Assembly (NCBI RefSeq): GCF_027587375.1
Contig: NZ_JAMXIC010000003.1
Coordinates: 284,023 to 348,022, forward strand
DNA: 64,000 bases
From: Arthrobacter sp. B2a2-09
GTDB lineage: Bacteria > Actinomycetota > Actinomycetes > Actinomycetales > Micrococcaceae
Direction of reading: 5' to 3'
Shown here: positions 41,035-52,923 of the stretch, piece after piece
Layout: every line of letters begins with the position of its first letter
Position numbering within the stretch: position 1 is the stretch's first letter
Made by a program: the position numbers and the translations under genes
Notes under the pieces: generated by a model
Database searches by the model: none
Seen by the model: the letters and a program-made list of their open reading frames with translations, nothing else
What the model was told of the DNA's origin: nothing

Positions 41035-41568
41035 TCAGTAGCGCTTGGACGCCTGCGGATTCGCGGCGAGTTCCATCTCGACCTCCGAGTGGAACTTCTT
41101 CTCCACAATGAAGGACATGAGAGGTACAACGCCGCCCAAGGCGAGCAGGATGAGCTTCATGAACGGCCAGCGCATGAGCGACCACAGGCGGAAGTCCGAG
41201 ATGAGGTACAGCACGTACATCCAGCCGTGGACGATCAGGACGGCGATGGAGACGTTGACGCCGCCCAGGACCGCCTTGGACTCAGCGTCTGCGAATCCGA
41301 AACCGAAGGGCTGACCGGTGATTGCGTTGGTCCCGCCGGCGAAGAGATACACGCCGAACACATAGCGCGCAACGAGCTCGGCGCACAGGAGCAGCAGCAT
41401 GGTGCCGGTGAGGTAGGCCATGACTTTGTAGAACTTCAAGGCCGAGCGGATCTGGGCCGTGGTTCCGCCAAATCGCCGTTTTTTGGCTGAACCGGTCTTG
41501 GCCGCGGTTGGCTTGGCGGCAGATTCTCCGGACTGTTCGGGCTGGATGGCCGGTTTGGGCTCAATCAT
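41035..41568 (-). CDS. DUF3817 family membrane protein
   Basis: A 177-residue protein from ATG 41568, which overlaps the SURF1 stop as ATGA. The first 30 residues are Lys/Ala-rich. Then come three or four membrane segments: VMAYLTGTMLLLLCAELVAR, NVSIAVLIVHGWMYVLYLIS and PFMKLILLALGGVVPLMSFI. The motif LVHGWMYVLYLI-type is typical of DUF3817 (YdzA-like) proteins. Coupling to SURF1 suggests a link to respiratory-chain assembly. A longer frame to 41877 is an artefact of the overlap. Confidence 0.85.
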   Translation of the reverse strand: MIEPKPAIQPEQSGESAAKPTAAKTGSAKKRRFGGTTAQIRSALKFYKVMAYLTGTMLLLLCAELVARYVFGVYLFAGGTNAITGQPFGFGFADAESKAVLGGVNVSIAVLIVHGWMYVLYLISDFRLWSLMRWPFMKLILLALGGVVPLMSFIVEKKFHSEVEMELAANPQASKRY

Positions 41569-42407
41569 GGCTTTACCTGTTCTGGCTTGGTAATTGCTGG
41601 CAAATCGTCTGACGGGAACTCGTCGTCGGGCTCTTCCTCTTCTTCTTCGAGGCTGCGCCGGTAGTCGTCGGCCACCATGCGCCACCAGATGTAGAGGGCG
41701 AATCCTGCAAAGACCACCCATTCCACGGAGTAGAAAAGGTTGAGCCAGTTGATCTGTTGGTTGGGGGGTTGGGCCGGGATATTCAAGGGCTTCAGCTGCG
41801 CCGGAAGTGCGAGGGTCTTGCCGGCCGATACCTCCGACGTCGCGGCGACGAAGCCAGGATAGCTTGAGACTTCCCACGTGTTGATGAGTTCCGCGACCGA
41901 AACCGCAGAGGCGCGGCCCGCTCCAGCGTCGACGTTTGGCACTGGTGCCTCGGACGGCAGGAGCCGTCCGGTCAGTTCAATAGTGCCCGACGGCGGCGGC
42001 CCGGCTTGGGCGGGATCGGCGACCCAGCCGCGGGCCACGGGGATCCAGGTCTTCGCGGATGCGCCAACGCCGTGGAGGACGGGGGCGCCGTCGACCGCAA
42101 ACGCGGTCACTACCCAGTACCCTTTTTGTCCGGCCAGCAGCCGGCCTTCTACAAGGACCTGCTTGGCGGGGTCGTAGCTACCCTTGGCACTGACCATTTG
42201 GTCCGATGCGGAACCCGGGAAGAACGTGCCGGGCTGCAATGCCCCGGTAAGCGGCTTGACTTGCTCCACCGCGGGGTCGTCTACTGGGGCGTCGCTCTGG
42301 GTGGATCTGCCGAACTGCCACTGGCTGAGCAGCACAAACACCCCGGAGAGCAGGAGCGCGAAGACAAGTCCTGCGATCCAGCGGGGCTTCAGAGCGGTTT
42401 TCAACAC
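41565..42407 (-). CDS. SURF1 family cytochrome oxidase assembly protein
   Basis: A 280-residue protein with the SURF1 layout: an N-terminal membrane segment (WIAGLVFALLLSGVFVLLSQ), then the WQFGRS sequence, an external domain (GYWVVTAFAVDG, TWIPVARGWVAD), and a C-terminal segment (SVEWVVFAGFALYIWWRMV). The acidic cytoplasmic tail includes a run of Glu. SURF1 helps insert haem a into cytochrome oxidase. It is followed with a 4-base overlap by the DUF3817 protein. Confidence 0.92.
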   Translation of the reverse strand: MLKTALKPRWIAGLVFALLLSGVFVLLSQWQFGRSTQSDAPVDDPAVEQVKPLTGALQPGTFFPGSASDQMVSAKGSYDPAKQVLVEGRLLAGQKGYWVVTAFAVDGAPVLHGVGASAKTWIPVARGWVADPAQAGPPPSGTIELTGRLLPSEAPVPNVDAGAGRASAVSVAELINTWEVSSYPGFVAATSEVSAGKTLALPAQLKPLNIPAQPPNQQINWLNLFYSVEWVVFAGFALYIWWRMVADDYRRSLEEEEEEPDDEFPSDDLPAITKPEQVKP

Positions 42408-42474
42408 CCCTTAACCGTACTTCGTCAAGCTGTAGAACAGCTAAACGAGAGGACCCACCCATAGAGTGCGGTTG

Positions 42475-42963
42475 CTAGTGGTCGAAGAACACCAGGCTGG
42501 AGTTGATCAGTTCGGCGATGACTTCCGGATCGTGGGCGCGCCGGAGGGATTCCCTGAACGATTCCTTGGACAGCGACCGCGCCAAGGTCGCAAGGACTTC
42601 CAAGTGGTCCGAGAATGAACTGGCGGGCGTAGCGATGAGCAGGACCAGGGTTGCCGGTCCGTCGCTGGCGCCGAAGTCCAATGAGTGTCCGAACTTCGTG
42701 ACACCAACGGCGATGGAGACTCGGGAGACAAACTCGCTGCGGGCGTGCGGTAGGCCAATGCCGCCCGGTAGCCCGGTAGCAAGTTGGTGTTCGCGCGAGT
42801 TGACGTGCTCGAGGAAGCCCTCAAGGTCCGTGATGCGCCCGGCGGCGTAAAGCCGTTCCGCGAGCTGGCCCGCGGCATCTGTTTTGTCGACCGCTTCCAT
42901 CTCAAGGATGACGGTCTCCGGCGTCGTCAGTTCGGCATCATATGGGTCCAGTGGTTCCGCCAA
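42475..42963 (-). CDS. PTS EIIA component, fructose/mannitol type
   Basis: A 162-residue EIIA domain protein. The phosphorylated His lies in TGLPGGIGLPHARSEFV near residue 73, preceded by HVNSREHQLA. The start is TTG 42963 with GAGGGAAAA upstream. No EIIB or EIIC gene is nearby, so it is a stand-alone phosphocarrier that may serve a PTS encoded elsewhere or act in regulation. It lies directly downstream of glpD on the same strand. Confidence 0.9.
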   Translation of the reverse strand: MAEPLDPYDAELTTPETVILEMEAVDKTDAAGQLAERLYAAGRITDLEGFLEHVNSREHQLATGLPGGIGLPHARSEFVSRVSIAVGVTKFGHSLDFGASDGPATLVLLIATPASSFSDHLEVLATLARSLSKESFRESLRRAHDPEVIAELINSSLVFFDH

Positions 42964-43002
42964 GTCGTTTTCCCTCCAGTGTGCCCAGCCAACCCGGGCC
43001 GC

Positions 43003-44763
43003 TCAGCGGAGGGGAACGATGTCATCGACACCCATGCGCGCAGCATCGGCCGATTCGTCGTCGGGCTGCTGTTGGCTGAGCCGTTCAGCTTCCACCCGGG
43101 CCAGGTAGTGCTTGATTTCGCTTTCCCGCTGCGCGTCGCTCCAGCCAAGAATTTCTCCCATCAGCTTAGCGACAACGGGGACCGCGGAAACACCTCTGTC
43201 CCACGACTCGATCGAGATGCGGGTGCGTCGGGTCAGCACATCATGGACATGCCGTGCACCCTCATGGGTCGCGGCATAGACAACCTCTGCCGAAAGATAG
43301 TCGTCGGCCCCCGGCAGCGGCTCAGCCATGGCCGGGTTGTCTTTGATGATGGCCAGGACGTCCGGCGTCATGGAACCGTAGCGGTTGAGCAAATGTTCCA
43401 CCCTGGCGACGTGGACCCCGGCCTCATCCGCGGTTCTTGCCCGGCGGTTCCATGCAGCCTTGAACCCCTCGGCGCCCAGGAGCGGGATGGTGTCGGTGCA
43501 GCTCGCGGGTACTCGCTCGTCCATTGCCCGGGTCGCTTCGTCCACCGCGTCCTTCGCCATGACCCGGTAGGTGGTGAACTTGCCGCCGGCAACCACAACC
43601 AAGCCTGGAACGGGGTGCGCCACCACGTGTTCGCGTGAAAGTTTCGCCGTGGAGTCGCTCTCCCCCGCCAGCAGCGGACGGAGGCCCGCGTATACGCCCT
43701 CAACATCCTCACGGGTCAAAGGCCGTTTCAAGACCCGGTTGACGTGTTCAAGAACATAGTCGATGTCCTTCGTGGACGCGGCTGGGTGCGCTTTGTCGAG
43801 CTTCCAGTCGGTGTCCGTTGTGCCGATGATCCAGTGCCGCCCCCAGGGGATGACGAACAGCACGGATTTTTCGGTCCTCAGGATCAATCCCACCGTGGAC
43901 TGGAAACGGTCGCGCGGGACCACAAGGTGTATGCCTTTGGAAGCCCGGACCTTGAGCTGGCCGCGATCCGTCACCATGGCCTGGGTCTCGTCCGTCCAGA
44001 CTCCCGTGGCGTTGACCACTTGCTTGGCGCGGACTTCGATGATGCTGCCGTCTTCCTGGTTTTCCACCTTCGCGCCCACCACGCGTTCGCCCTCGCGCAC
44101 GAACGACACCACGCGCATCCTGTTCACGGCATGCGCTCCGTAATGTGCCGCGGTACGGACGAGATTGACGACGAGCCTCGCGTCGTCAACCTGTGCATCG
44201 TAGTACCGGATCGAACCGACGAATGCATCATTCTTGAGGCTGGGTGCGGCCCTCAGTGTTCCGCGCCGGAAGAGGTGTTTGTGCATGGGCACCCCGCGGC
44301 TGTGGCCCGAAGTAAGGCCAAGCGTGTCGTAGAGGAAAATGCCGGCACCAACGTAGGGCCGCTCCCAAAAACGCCGGGTCAGCGGGTACAGGAACGGGAC
44401 CGGCCGGACCAAGTGCGGTGCGATCTGTTGGATCAGCAGCCCGCGTTCCTGGAGAGCTTCCTGGACCAGCGCGAAGTCCAGCATTTCCAGGTAACGCAAG
44501 CCGCCGTGAATCAGCTTCGAGGACCTAGACGAGGTGCCCGAAGCCCAGTCCCGGGCCTCGACAATGCCCACGGACAAGCCGCGGGTCACCGCGTCCAAAG
44601 CCGCACCGGCTCCGACCACGCCTCCCCCGACAATCAGGATGTCGAGTTCCTTGCCAGGCTCGGTGGTGCCCTTGAGAACTTCAATGGATCTGGCCCGCGC
44701 CTGCGGACTCAATGCACCTGCTGACGCATCATCCCTTTGCGAACCATCTGCAGCACTGCTCAT
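43003..44763 (-). CDS. glpD: Glycerol-3-phosphate dehydrogenase (FAD, aerobic)
   Basis: A 586-residue flavoenzyme from ATG 44763 (GGGAGG upstream). It has the FAD site DILIVGGGVVGAGAALDAVT, RSSKLIHGGLRYLEMLDFAL, VPFLYPLTRRFWERPY and GRHWIIGTTDTDW, and a C-terminal helical domain. It oxidises glycerol-3-phosphate to dihydroxyacetone phosphate and passes electrons to quinone at the membrane. No glpK or glpF is in the window. The EIIA gene follows after 39 bases. Confidence 0.95.
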   Translation of the reverse strand: MSSAADGSQRDDASAGALSPQARARSIEVLKGTTEPGKELDILIVGGGVVGAGAALDAVTRGLSVGIVEARDWASGTSSRSSKLIHGGLRYLEMLDFALVQEALQERGLLIQQIAPHLVRPVPFLYPLTRRFWERPYVGAGIFLYDTLGLTSGHSRGVPMHKHLFRRGTLRAAPSLKNDAFVGSIRYYDAQVDDARLVVNLVRTAAHYGAHAVNRMRVVSFVREGERVVGAKVENQEDGSIIEVRAKQVVNATGVWTDETQAMVTDRGQLKVRASKGIHLVVPRDRFQSTVGLILRTEKSVLFVIPWGRHWIIGTTDTDWKLDKAHPAASTKDIDYVLEHVNRVLKRPLTREDVEGVYAGLRPLLAGESDSTAKLSREHVVAHPVPGLVVVAGGKFTTYRVMAKDAVDEATRAMDERVPASCTDTIPLLGAEGFKAAWNRRARTADEAGVHVARVEHLLNRYGSMTPDVLAIIKDNPAMAEPLPGADDYLSAEVVYAATHEGARHVHDVLTRRTRISIESWDRGVSAVPVVAKLMGEILGWSDAQRESEIKHYLARVEAERLSQQQPDDESADAARMGVDDIVPLR

Positions 44764-44864
44764 TGGACGCCTCCCATCGCACAAAGCCCGTAGTTCCCCA
44801 CACTACTTCTTGTCCGCGGGCTTGGGCAGGGTTTTGCGCGACTGCTAAGCAGCCCGAACGGGAG

Positions 44865-46001
44865 CTATTGGCCCGAGTAAGGCGAGACCACGACGTCGAC
44901 CCGCTGGAACTCTTTCAGGTCCGAATAGCCGGTGGTGGCCATGGAGCGGCGGAGCGCGCCGATCAGGTTGGACGTGCCGTTGGTGTGGTGGCCCGGTCCG
45001 AAGAGTACTTCTTCGAGGGGACCGACAGTGCCGACGTTGACCCTGTCGCCGCGGGGCAGCTCAAGGTGGTGGGCTTCCTGGCCCCAGTGCCAGCCCTTGC
45101 CCGGGGCTTCTTCCGCACGGGCCAAAGCGCTGCCGAGCATGACGGCGTCGGCGCCCATCGCGATGGCTTTGACGATGTCACCCGAAGAACCCATGCCGCC
45201 GTCGGCGATCACGTGCACGTACCGTCCACCGGACTCATCCATGTAGTCGCGGCGGGCGGCAGCGACGTCGGAAATTGCGGAAGCCATGGGCGAATGGATG
45301 CCGAGTGCACGGCGCGTTGTGGTCGTTGCACCGCCGCCGAAGCCGACCAGGACGCCGGCAGCGCCGGTACGCATGAGGTGCAGGGCCGGGGTGTAGCCGG
45401 CGGCTCCGCCGACGATCACCGGGACGTCGAGTTCGTAGATGAACTGCTTGAGGTTCAGTGGCTCGTGGTTCTTGGAGACGTGTTCGGCCGAGACCGTGGT
45501 GCCCCGAATGACAAAAATGTCGACGCCGGCGGCAACCACGGTCTTGTAGTGCTCCTGGGTACGCTGCGGCGTCAGCGAGCCGGCCACCGTCACGCCGGAA
45601 GCACGGATTTCCGCGAGCCTGGTGGTGATCAGTTCGGGCTGGATGGGGGCCTTGTAGAGCTCCTGCATGCGCCGCGTAACCGCCGGGCTGGCCGTTTCGT
45701 CCTCAAGGGCAGAGATCTCGTCCAGTACGGACTGGGGGTCCTCGTAGCGGGTCCACAAGCCCTCGAGGTCCAGTACGCCCAGACCTCCGAGCCGGCCAAG
45801 TGCGATGGCCGTTTCAGGCGACATTGCAGAGTCCATGGGTGCGGCGATCACTGGCATCTCGAACTTGTAGGCATCAATCTGCCATGAGACGGAGACGTCC
45901 TTGGGGTCGCGCGTCCGGCGGTTGGGGACGATCGCGATGTCATCCAGGGAGTAGGCACGACGCCCACGCTTGCCACGGCCAATCTCAATCTCATAAGTCA
46001 C
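44865..46001 (-). CDS. GuaB3 family IMP dehydrogenase-related protein
   Basis: A 378-residue protein starting at GTG 46001 (MTYEIEIGRGKRGRRAYSLD). It has the IMPDH/GMP reductase barrel without CBS domains: IVPNRRTRDPKDVSVSWQID, HVIADGGMGSSGDIVKAIAM and AVMLGSALARAEEAPGKG. This length and start are typical of the actinobacterial GuaB3 paralogue. The IMPDH loop Cys region (GSICTTR in GuaB) is replaced by GGGATTTTRRALG, so ordinary IMPDH activity is doubtful. It lies downstream of guaB behind a strong terminator. Confidence 0.92.
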   Translation of the reverse strand: MTYEIEIGRGKRGRRAYSLDDIAIVPNRRTRDPKDVSVSWQIDAYKFEMPVIAAPMDSAMSPETAIALGRLGGLGVLDLEGLWTRYEDPQSVLDEISALEDETASPAVTRRMQELYKAPIQPELITTRLAEIRASGVTVAGSLTPQRTQEHYKTVVAAGVDIFVIRGTTVSAEHVSKNHEPLNLKQFIYELDVPVIVGGAAGYTPALHLMRTGAAGVLVGFGGGATTTTRRALGIHSPMASAISDVAAARRDYMDESGGRYVHVIADGGMGSSGDIVKAIAMGADAVMLGSALARAEEAPGKGWHWGQEAHHLELPRGDRVNVGTVGPLEEVLFGPGHHTNGTSNLIGALRRSMATTGYSDLKEFQRVDVVVSPYSGQ

Positions 46002-46080
46002 TGCTCTAGGTTATCCCAGTGCGGCGTGATGTACCGGCAGGGTGACGTGCAGCATGACCACGGGCTGGCCTGATAAATAA

Positions 46081-46119
46081 GCGAGCCCGCCACCTCCCTG
46101 AAGGAGATGGCGGGCTCGC
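46081..46119 (-). terminator. Terminator after guaB
   Basis: GCGAGCCCGCCA and TGGCGGGCTCGC form a 12-base stem extended by CTCC/GGAG around a CTGAA loop. On the minus strand it is followed by TTATTTATC. It lies 28 bases after the guaB stop and ends that transcript before guaB3. Confidence 0.88.
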
Positions 46120-46147
46120 CTGAAACTGCCTAAGACAGGAAAAACGC

Positions 46148-47725
<1,578 letters not shown>

Positions 47726-47855
47726 TCATTACGGGACTGGCCTGTGCAGAAAGGTTCTGAATAAATAGTAGAACCTCGCCGCCGATCCCCATATTCCGCA
47801 AGGGTAATGTGAGCAACGGCACCCGGGGCTTCCCGCCGTCGAGCCGCCCGGCCGC

Positions 47856-49916
47856 CTAGCTCCAGCCGGTGGCGGCCAGCCATCTTTCCTTTAACATGGG
47901 CGCCATGCTCGCAACATAGGTCTTGGAGAGGTGGTTGTTGTCCAAGTAGACAAAGGTGTTACCCACTACCCCGGGACACTCGCCGCCGTTGCAAATCAGA
48001 TCGGTCATATCCAGTATGGACAAGCCCGGATACTTCCCCTGAAGCGACGCGAGCGGGTTTTGGGCCGCGAGCAATTGCTCCTGGCTTGGATTGCAGTCGG
48101 GGCTGTGTTGACCTTTGACCGCGACGCAATCAGCCATGTTGAAATCGAATCTCGGGTTGTCACGTACGGCGATGACGTCGATGCCCTTCCCCGTGAGCAT
48201 CTTCACTGTGTCTTCAAAGCCAACCGTCAGCTTTTCATCGGGCGACGAGGGCGATGCTGCCGTCCCCACGAGGAACACGGCACTCGGTGGATGCTGGTCG
48301 ATTTGCTGGACGACAGCGTCGTCGAAGGCCTTGCATGGCGCGTCCAGTCCGGAGGTATCCACGGTGAAGGGACACGCGCCGAGCAACAGCTGGTAGGCGC
48401 GCCATTGCTCCTGTTCGGCCACCGGGGCCACCGCGGCCAGCCATTGCTCCGCATGGGAGTCACCGAGCACGAGAATGGTCCGATCAGCTTCGGCCGGCTG
48501 ATTGTTTTGAAGGCAAACCCCTTGGAGGAGTTTGGATGCAGGCACCAGATCTCCCGCACACTTGCTGGGCAGATTTGCCCAGTCCTGGGCCAGCTTCTCC
48601 GCGGTGGGAAGCAGGACAGCGTTCGCACTTACTTCATTGACGTAGCCGGGGACCAAGGCAGCAGCTCCAGGGTTGTCCTTTTGTGCTTGGTCCATGGCGA
48701 TTTTGGCGGTCACGTTCTGCTGCACACTGAACCCGAGCAACGGCACAATCGCGATAGTGAGGCAGGCGACGATCGCGACGGCGGCACGTCGCCGGTTTAC
48801 TTCGGGCCACTTCCATTCCCTGAACGGCTTCTCGACGAACTTGGTCGTCAGGAAGGCCAAAACCAAAGCGGTTGCAATGATGACCGTCCCGGAAAGCCAG
48901 CCGGCATGATCTTTTCCAGTCCAGATGAGGGAGATGACCAGCAATGGCCAATGCCACAGGTACAGCGCGTAGGAGTTGTCGCCCAGACGGACAAGAAGCT
49001 TGGAGCTGAGGATCCGGTCCACTCCGAAACGGCTACCGGTCTGGCCCGCGGCAATAATGCAGGCCGCTGCCAAGGTGGGCCAGAGGGCCACGAAGCCCGG
49101 GAACGCCGTCTGGACCTGGAGCACGATCCCGCAGCTCAACATGGCGACAACACCAACCCAGCCCATCACCACCCGGACGGACTTCGAAATTTTCAGCACC
49201 GGCAGGACGAGGGCAGCCAGTGTTCCGAGGGCGAACTCCCACAGCCTGGCGAAGGTATCAAAGTAGGCAGTGGTTTGGTTCGACGCCGTCGCAATGATCG
49301 AGTACGTGAGCGATACCAGGAAGATCAGCCCGAACACGTACGTCAGGGCGACCCTGTAGCGGAGGCCATACTTTCTGCAGACCAAGGCGGCGATGGCGAA
49401 AATGACCGGCCAAAGGATGAAGACCTGGCCTTGAATCGAGAGCGACCAGAAATGCTGCAGCGGACTCGCCTGGCTGCGGTCGGTGGCGTAGTAATTGACG
49501 GCTTGTCGCTGCAGGAGCCAGTTCTGGACGTAGAAAAGGGACGCCCAGACCTGGTCAACCAAAGCTGCCCAACGAGTCTTGGGGAGTACCACGAAGATGG
49601 CAGCCAATGTACCCAGGAGAACCACGACGGTGGCCGGAAGCAGCCGCCGGAAAAGGTGAAGCCAATGCCTCAGCAGATCCATGGGCCTGCGCTGCGTATA
49701 ACGGTTTGTGAACTGCAATGTCATCAAGAAGGCAGACACCAGAAGGAATACGTCTACACCCCCGGAAACCCTGCCGAACCACACGTGGTAAGTAACCACC
49801 ATGAGTACCGCAAGGGAGCGCAGGCCCTGAATTTCGGGACGGAAATTCGACTTTCTCCCGGTGTCACTGGAACGACGCTGCTCCTTGGTAGTAGCCGTCG
49901 TTTGCGCAGTTGACAC
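47856..49916 (-). CDS. OafA/YrhL-type acyltransferase with C-terminal SGNH domain
   Basis: About 686 residues from GTG 49916, chosen for GAGGGG 7 bases upstream; ATG 49949 is the alternative. The N-terminal acyltransferase-3 part has about ten membrane segments and the motif FRPEIQGLRSLAVLMVVTYH, with DVFLLVSAFLMTLQF. The last 240 residues are an extracellular SGNH esterase-like domain with the nucleophile in ILVLGDSHAEQWLA and the D-x-x-H pair in DNNHLSK. Such proteins O-acetylate cell-surface polysaccharides or peptidoglycan. It is transcribed alone. Confidence 0.92.
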   Translation of the reverse strand: MSTAQTTATTKEQRRSSDTGRKSNFRPEIQGLRSLAVLMVVTYHVWFGRVSGGVDVFLLVSAFLMTLQFTNRYTQRRPMDLLRHWLHLFRRLLPATVVVLLGTLAAIFVVLPKTRWAALVDQVWASLFYVQNWLLQRQAVNYYATDRSQASPLQHFWSLSIQGQVFILWPVIFAIAALVCRKYGLRYRVALTYVFGLIFLVSLTYSIIATASNQTTAYFDTFARLWEFALGTLAALVLPVLKISKSVRVVMGWVGVVAMLSCGIVLQVQTAFPGFVALWPTLAAACIIAAGQTGSRFGVDRILSSKLLVRLGDNSYALYLWHWPLLVISLIWTGKDHAGWLSGTVIIATALVLAFLTTKFVEKPFREWKWPEVNRRRAAVAIVACLTIAIVPLLGFSVQQNVTAKIAMDQAQKDNPGAAALVPGYVNEVSANAVLLPTAEKLAQDWANLPSKCAGDLVPASKLLQGVCLQNNQPAEADRTILVLGDSHAEQWLAAVAPVAEQEQWRAYQLLLGACPFTVDTSGLDAPCKAFDDAVVQQIDQHPPSAVFLVGTAASPSSPDEKLTVGFEDTVKMLTGKGIDVIAVRDNPRFDFNMADCVAVKGQHSPDCNPSQEQLLAAQNPLASLQGKYPGLSILDMTDLICNGGECPGVVGNTFVYLDNNHLSKTYVASMAPMLKERWLAATGWS

Positions 49917-50218
49917 AACAATGCCCCTCAATGACCTAGATCGAACCATAAATCTTACTGATTCGTAATGTTCAGTGCCAATCGAAAATCCATTCGAGAA
50001 GCATCCATCCATCAATTAGGTCATGCCCGGCTGGACGTTCACAGGACGATTGCCGAGTGCCAACTGTGGGCTCGTCCATGCGGAAACGAACGTGGTCGGG
50101 AGCCACATGCAGGAGGCCCGGCCCCCAAAGGGGACCGGGCCTTCTTTCACGCCGGTGTGGGCCCACAGCGCCCGGGTTCCCTGGCCGAAGCGAAGCGAGG
50201 CTAGGGAGGCGGTGGGGA
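49917..50218. other. Intergenic region of 302 bases
   Basis: Between the acyltransferase start and the groEL stop. It includes the acyltransferase promoter region and the hairpin at 50115-50141. No gene or RNA is recognisable. Confidence 0.5.
50115..50141. terminator. Terminator-like hairpin after groEL
   Basis: GGCCCGG and CCGGGCC flank CCCC/GGGG around a short AAA loop, giving an almost continuous 11-base stem. It lies 78 bases after the groEL stop. The T-rich run TTCTTTC is on the plus-strand side, so orientation is not decided by sequence alone. Confidence 0.65.
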
Positions 50219-51841
<1,623 letters not shown>

Positions 51842-51915
51842 TCAAGACGGAAAACCCGCACCGCTGATTCAACCGGAAGAAGTCCGACTCGATCTGCGAT
51901 GCGGGATCCAGGGAA

Positions 51916-52212
51916 TTACTTAACGACGATCGCCAGAACGTCGCGGGCGGACAGAACGAGGTATTCGTTGCCGCCGGTCTTGACTTCAGTTCCGCCGTAC
52001 TTGGAGTAGATGACGACGTCGCCAACGGTTACGTCAACCGGAACTCGGTTGCCGTTGTCATCGAAGCGGCCGGGGCCAACTGCAACAACTTCGCCTTCCT
52101 GCGGCTTTTCCTGTGCAGTGTCCGGGATGACCAGGCCGGAAGCCGTGGTCTGCTCTGCTTCGAGCGGGCGGACAACAATGCGATCCTCGAGAGGCTTAAT
52201 GGAGACCGACAC
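51916..52212 (-). CDS. groES: 10 kDa co-chaperonin GroES
   Basis: A 98-residue co-chaperonin lid. [20 protein letters not shown] at the start, the mobile-loop region [20 protein letters not shown] and the end [12 protein letters not shown] are typical. The start is GTG 52212 with AAAGGAGA upstream. It is the first gene of the groES-groEL operon. Two CIRCE elements lie 103-175 bases upstream, so HrcA repression and heat induction are expected. Confidence 0.97.
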   Translation of the reverse strand: MSVSIKPLEDRIVVRPLEAEQTTASGLVIPDTAQEKPQEGEVVAVGPGRFDDNGNRVPVDVTVGDVVIYSKYGGTEVKTGGNEYLVLSARDVLAIVVK

Positions 52213-52314
52213 TCGGATCTCTCCTTTACGTGAGGTAGTACATGGACTATCAAACCAGGGGTGCCGTGGCGTGCTTACCGTCGTCGCGGTGCCGGTAAGT
52301 GCCTGGCGGCATGA

Positions 52315-52341
52315 TTAGCACCCGCCTAGGGAGAGTGCTAA
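52315..52341. promoter_or_regulatory. CIRCE element 1 (HrcA operator)
   Basis: TTAGCACCC-N9-GAGTGCTAA. The consensus TTAGCACTC-N9-GAGTGCTAA is matched except for one base of the left arm. It is the copy nearer to groES. Confidence 0.9.
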
Positions 52342-52360
52342 TCAAGACTCTATGTAAGCA

Positions 52361-52387
52361 TTAGCACTCGGTCAAGGCGAGTGCCAG
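52361..52387. promoter_or_regulatory. CIRCE element 2 (HrcA operator)
   Basis: TTAGCACTC-N9-GAGTGCCAG. The left arm is perfect and the right arm has two changes. It starts 46 bases from the start of the first element, so the two sites lie within five helical turns of each other. Confidence 0.85.
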
Positions 52388-52435
52388 AATTCCGTCACGG
52401 GTGAACGGCGGAAGGCCGCTCCGGACTCAATCAAC

Positions 52436-52846
52436 TCATTGCCCGGCGAGGTCGTCGAAGTCGACGTCCTCGCCGTCGTCGTACTCTTCCTCCGGTGCGC
52501 TTCCGCGGTTCAGGTAGAGCACCACGCCACTGGCGAGCGCGACGACGCCGAACACCACCAGCCCGACGATCGCTCCGATACGGGCGCCGGCATACGTGTC
52601 CCGGATCTCCCGGGCTTCGTCTGTGGCGTCCTGGACGCTCTTTCCGGTCATGGAGTAGGTAGCCGCGTTGAAGGAGTCGAGGAAGAAAATAATGATCAAG
52701 AGCGCGATGCAGACAACGGCAATTGAAGCACCCACGATGAGCGCGGGGCGGGCGTACTTGGAGAGATTTCCGGCGATGGGATGTCTATCGGAGGCAAAGG
52801 GAGAACCATTGGCGTCGTCAGGCTGGCGTACTGGGTTGTCTTCCAT
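52436..52846 (-). CDS. Hypothetical small membrane protein
   Basis: A 136-residue protein with two membrane segments: ALIVGASIAVVCIALLIIIF at about 36-55 and IGAIVGLVVFGVVALASGVV at about 89-110. A hydrophilic N terminus and a very acidic C terminus (EEYDDGEDVDFDDLAGQ) flank them. No family recognised. It lies between the heat-shock operon and a divergent methyltransferase gene, from which its start is separated by 77 bases. Confidence 0.75.
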   Translation of the reverse strand: MEDNPVRQPDDANGSPFASDRHPIAGNLSKYARPALIVGASIAVVCIALLIIIFFLDSFNAATYSMTGKSVQDATDEAREIRDTYAGARIGAIVGLVVFGVVALASGVVLYLNRGSAPEEEYDDGEDVDFDDLAGQ

Positions 52847-52923
52847 GGCATCAACCCTATCCGCCCGAGTGGTCCCGAATCCCTCTCCGACGTGTGTGAC
52901 GGGCGAGCACTAGGCTAGTTCCC

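Noticed and set aside
47931..49913. 660-codon open frame on the plus strand
   Set aside because: Antisense shadow of the OafA-like acyltransferase, which has clear motifs and membrane segments.
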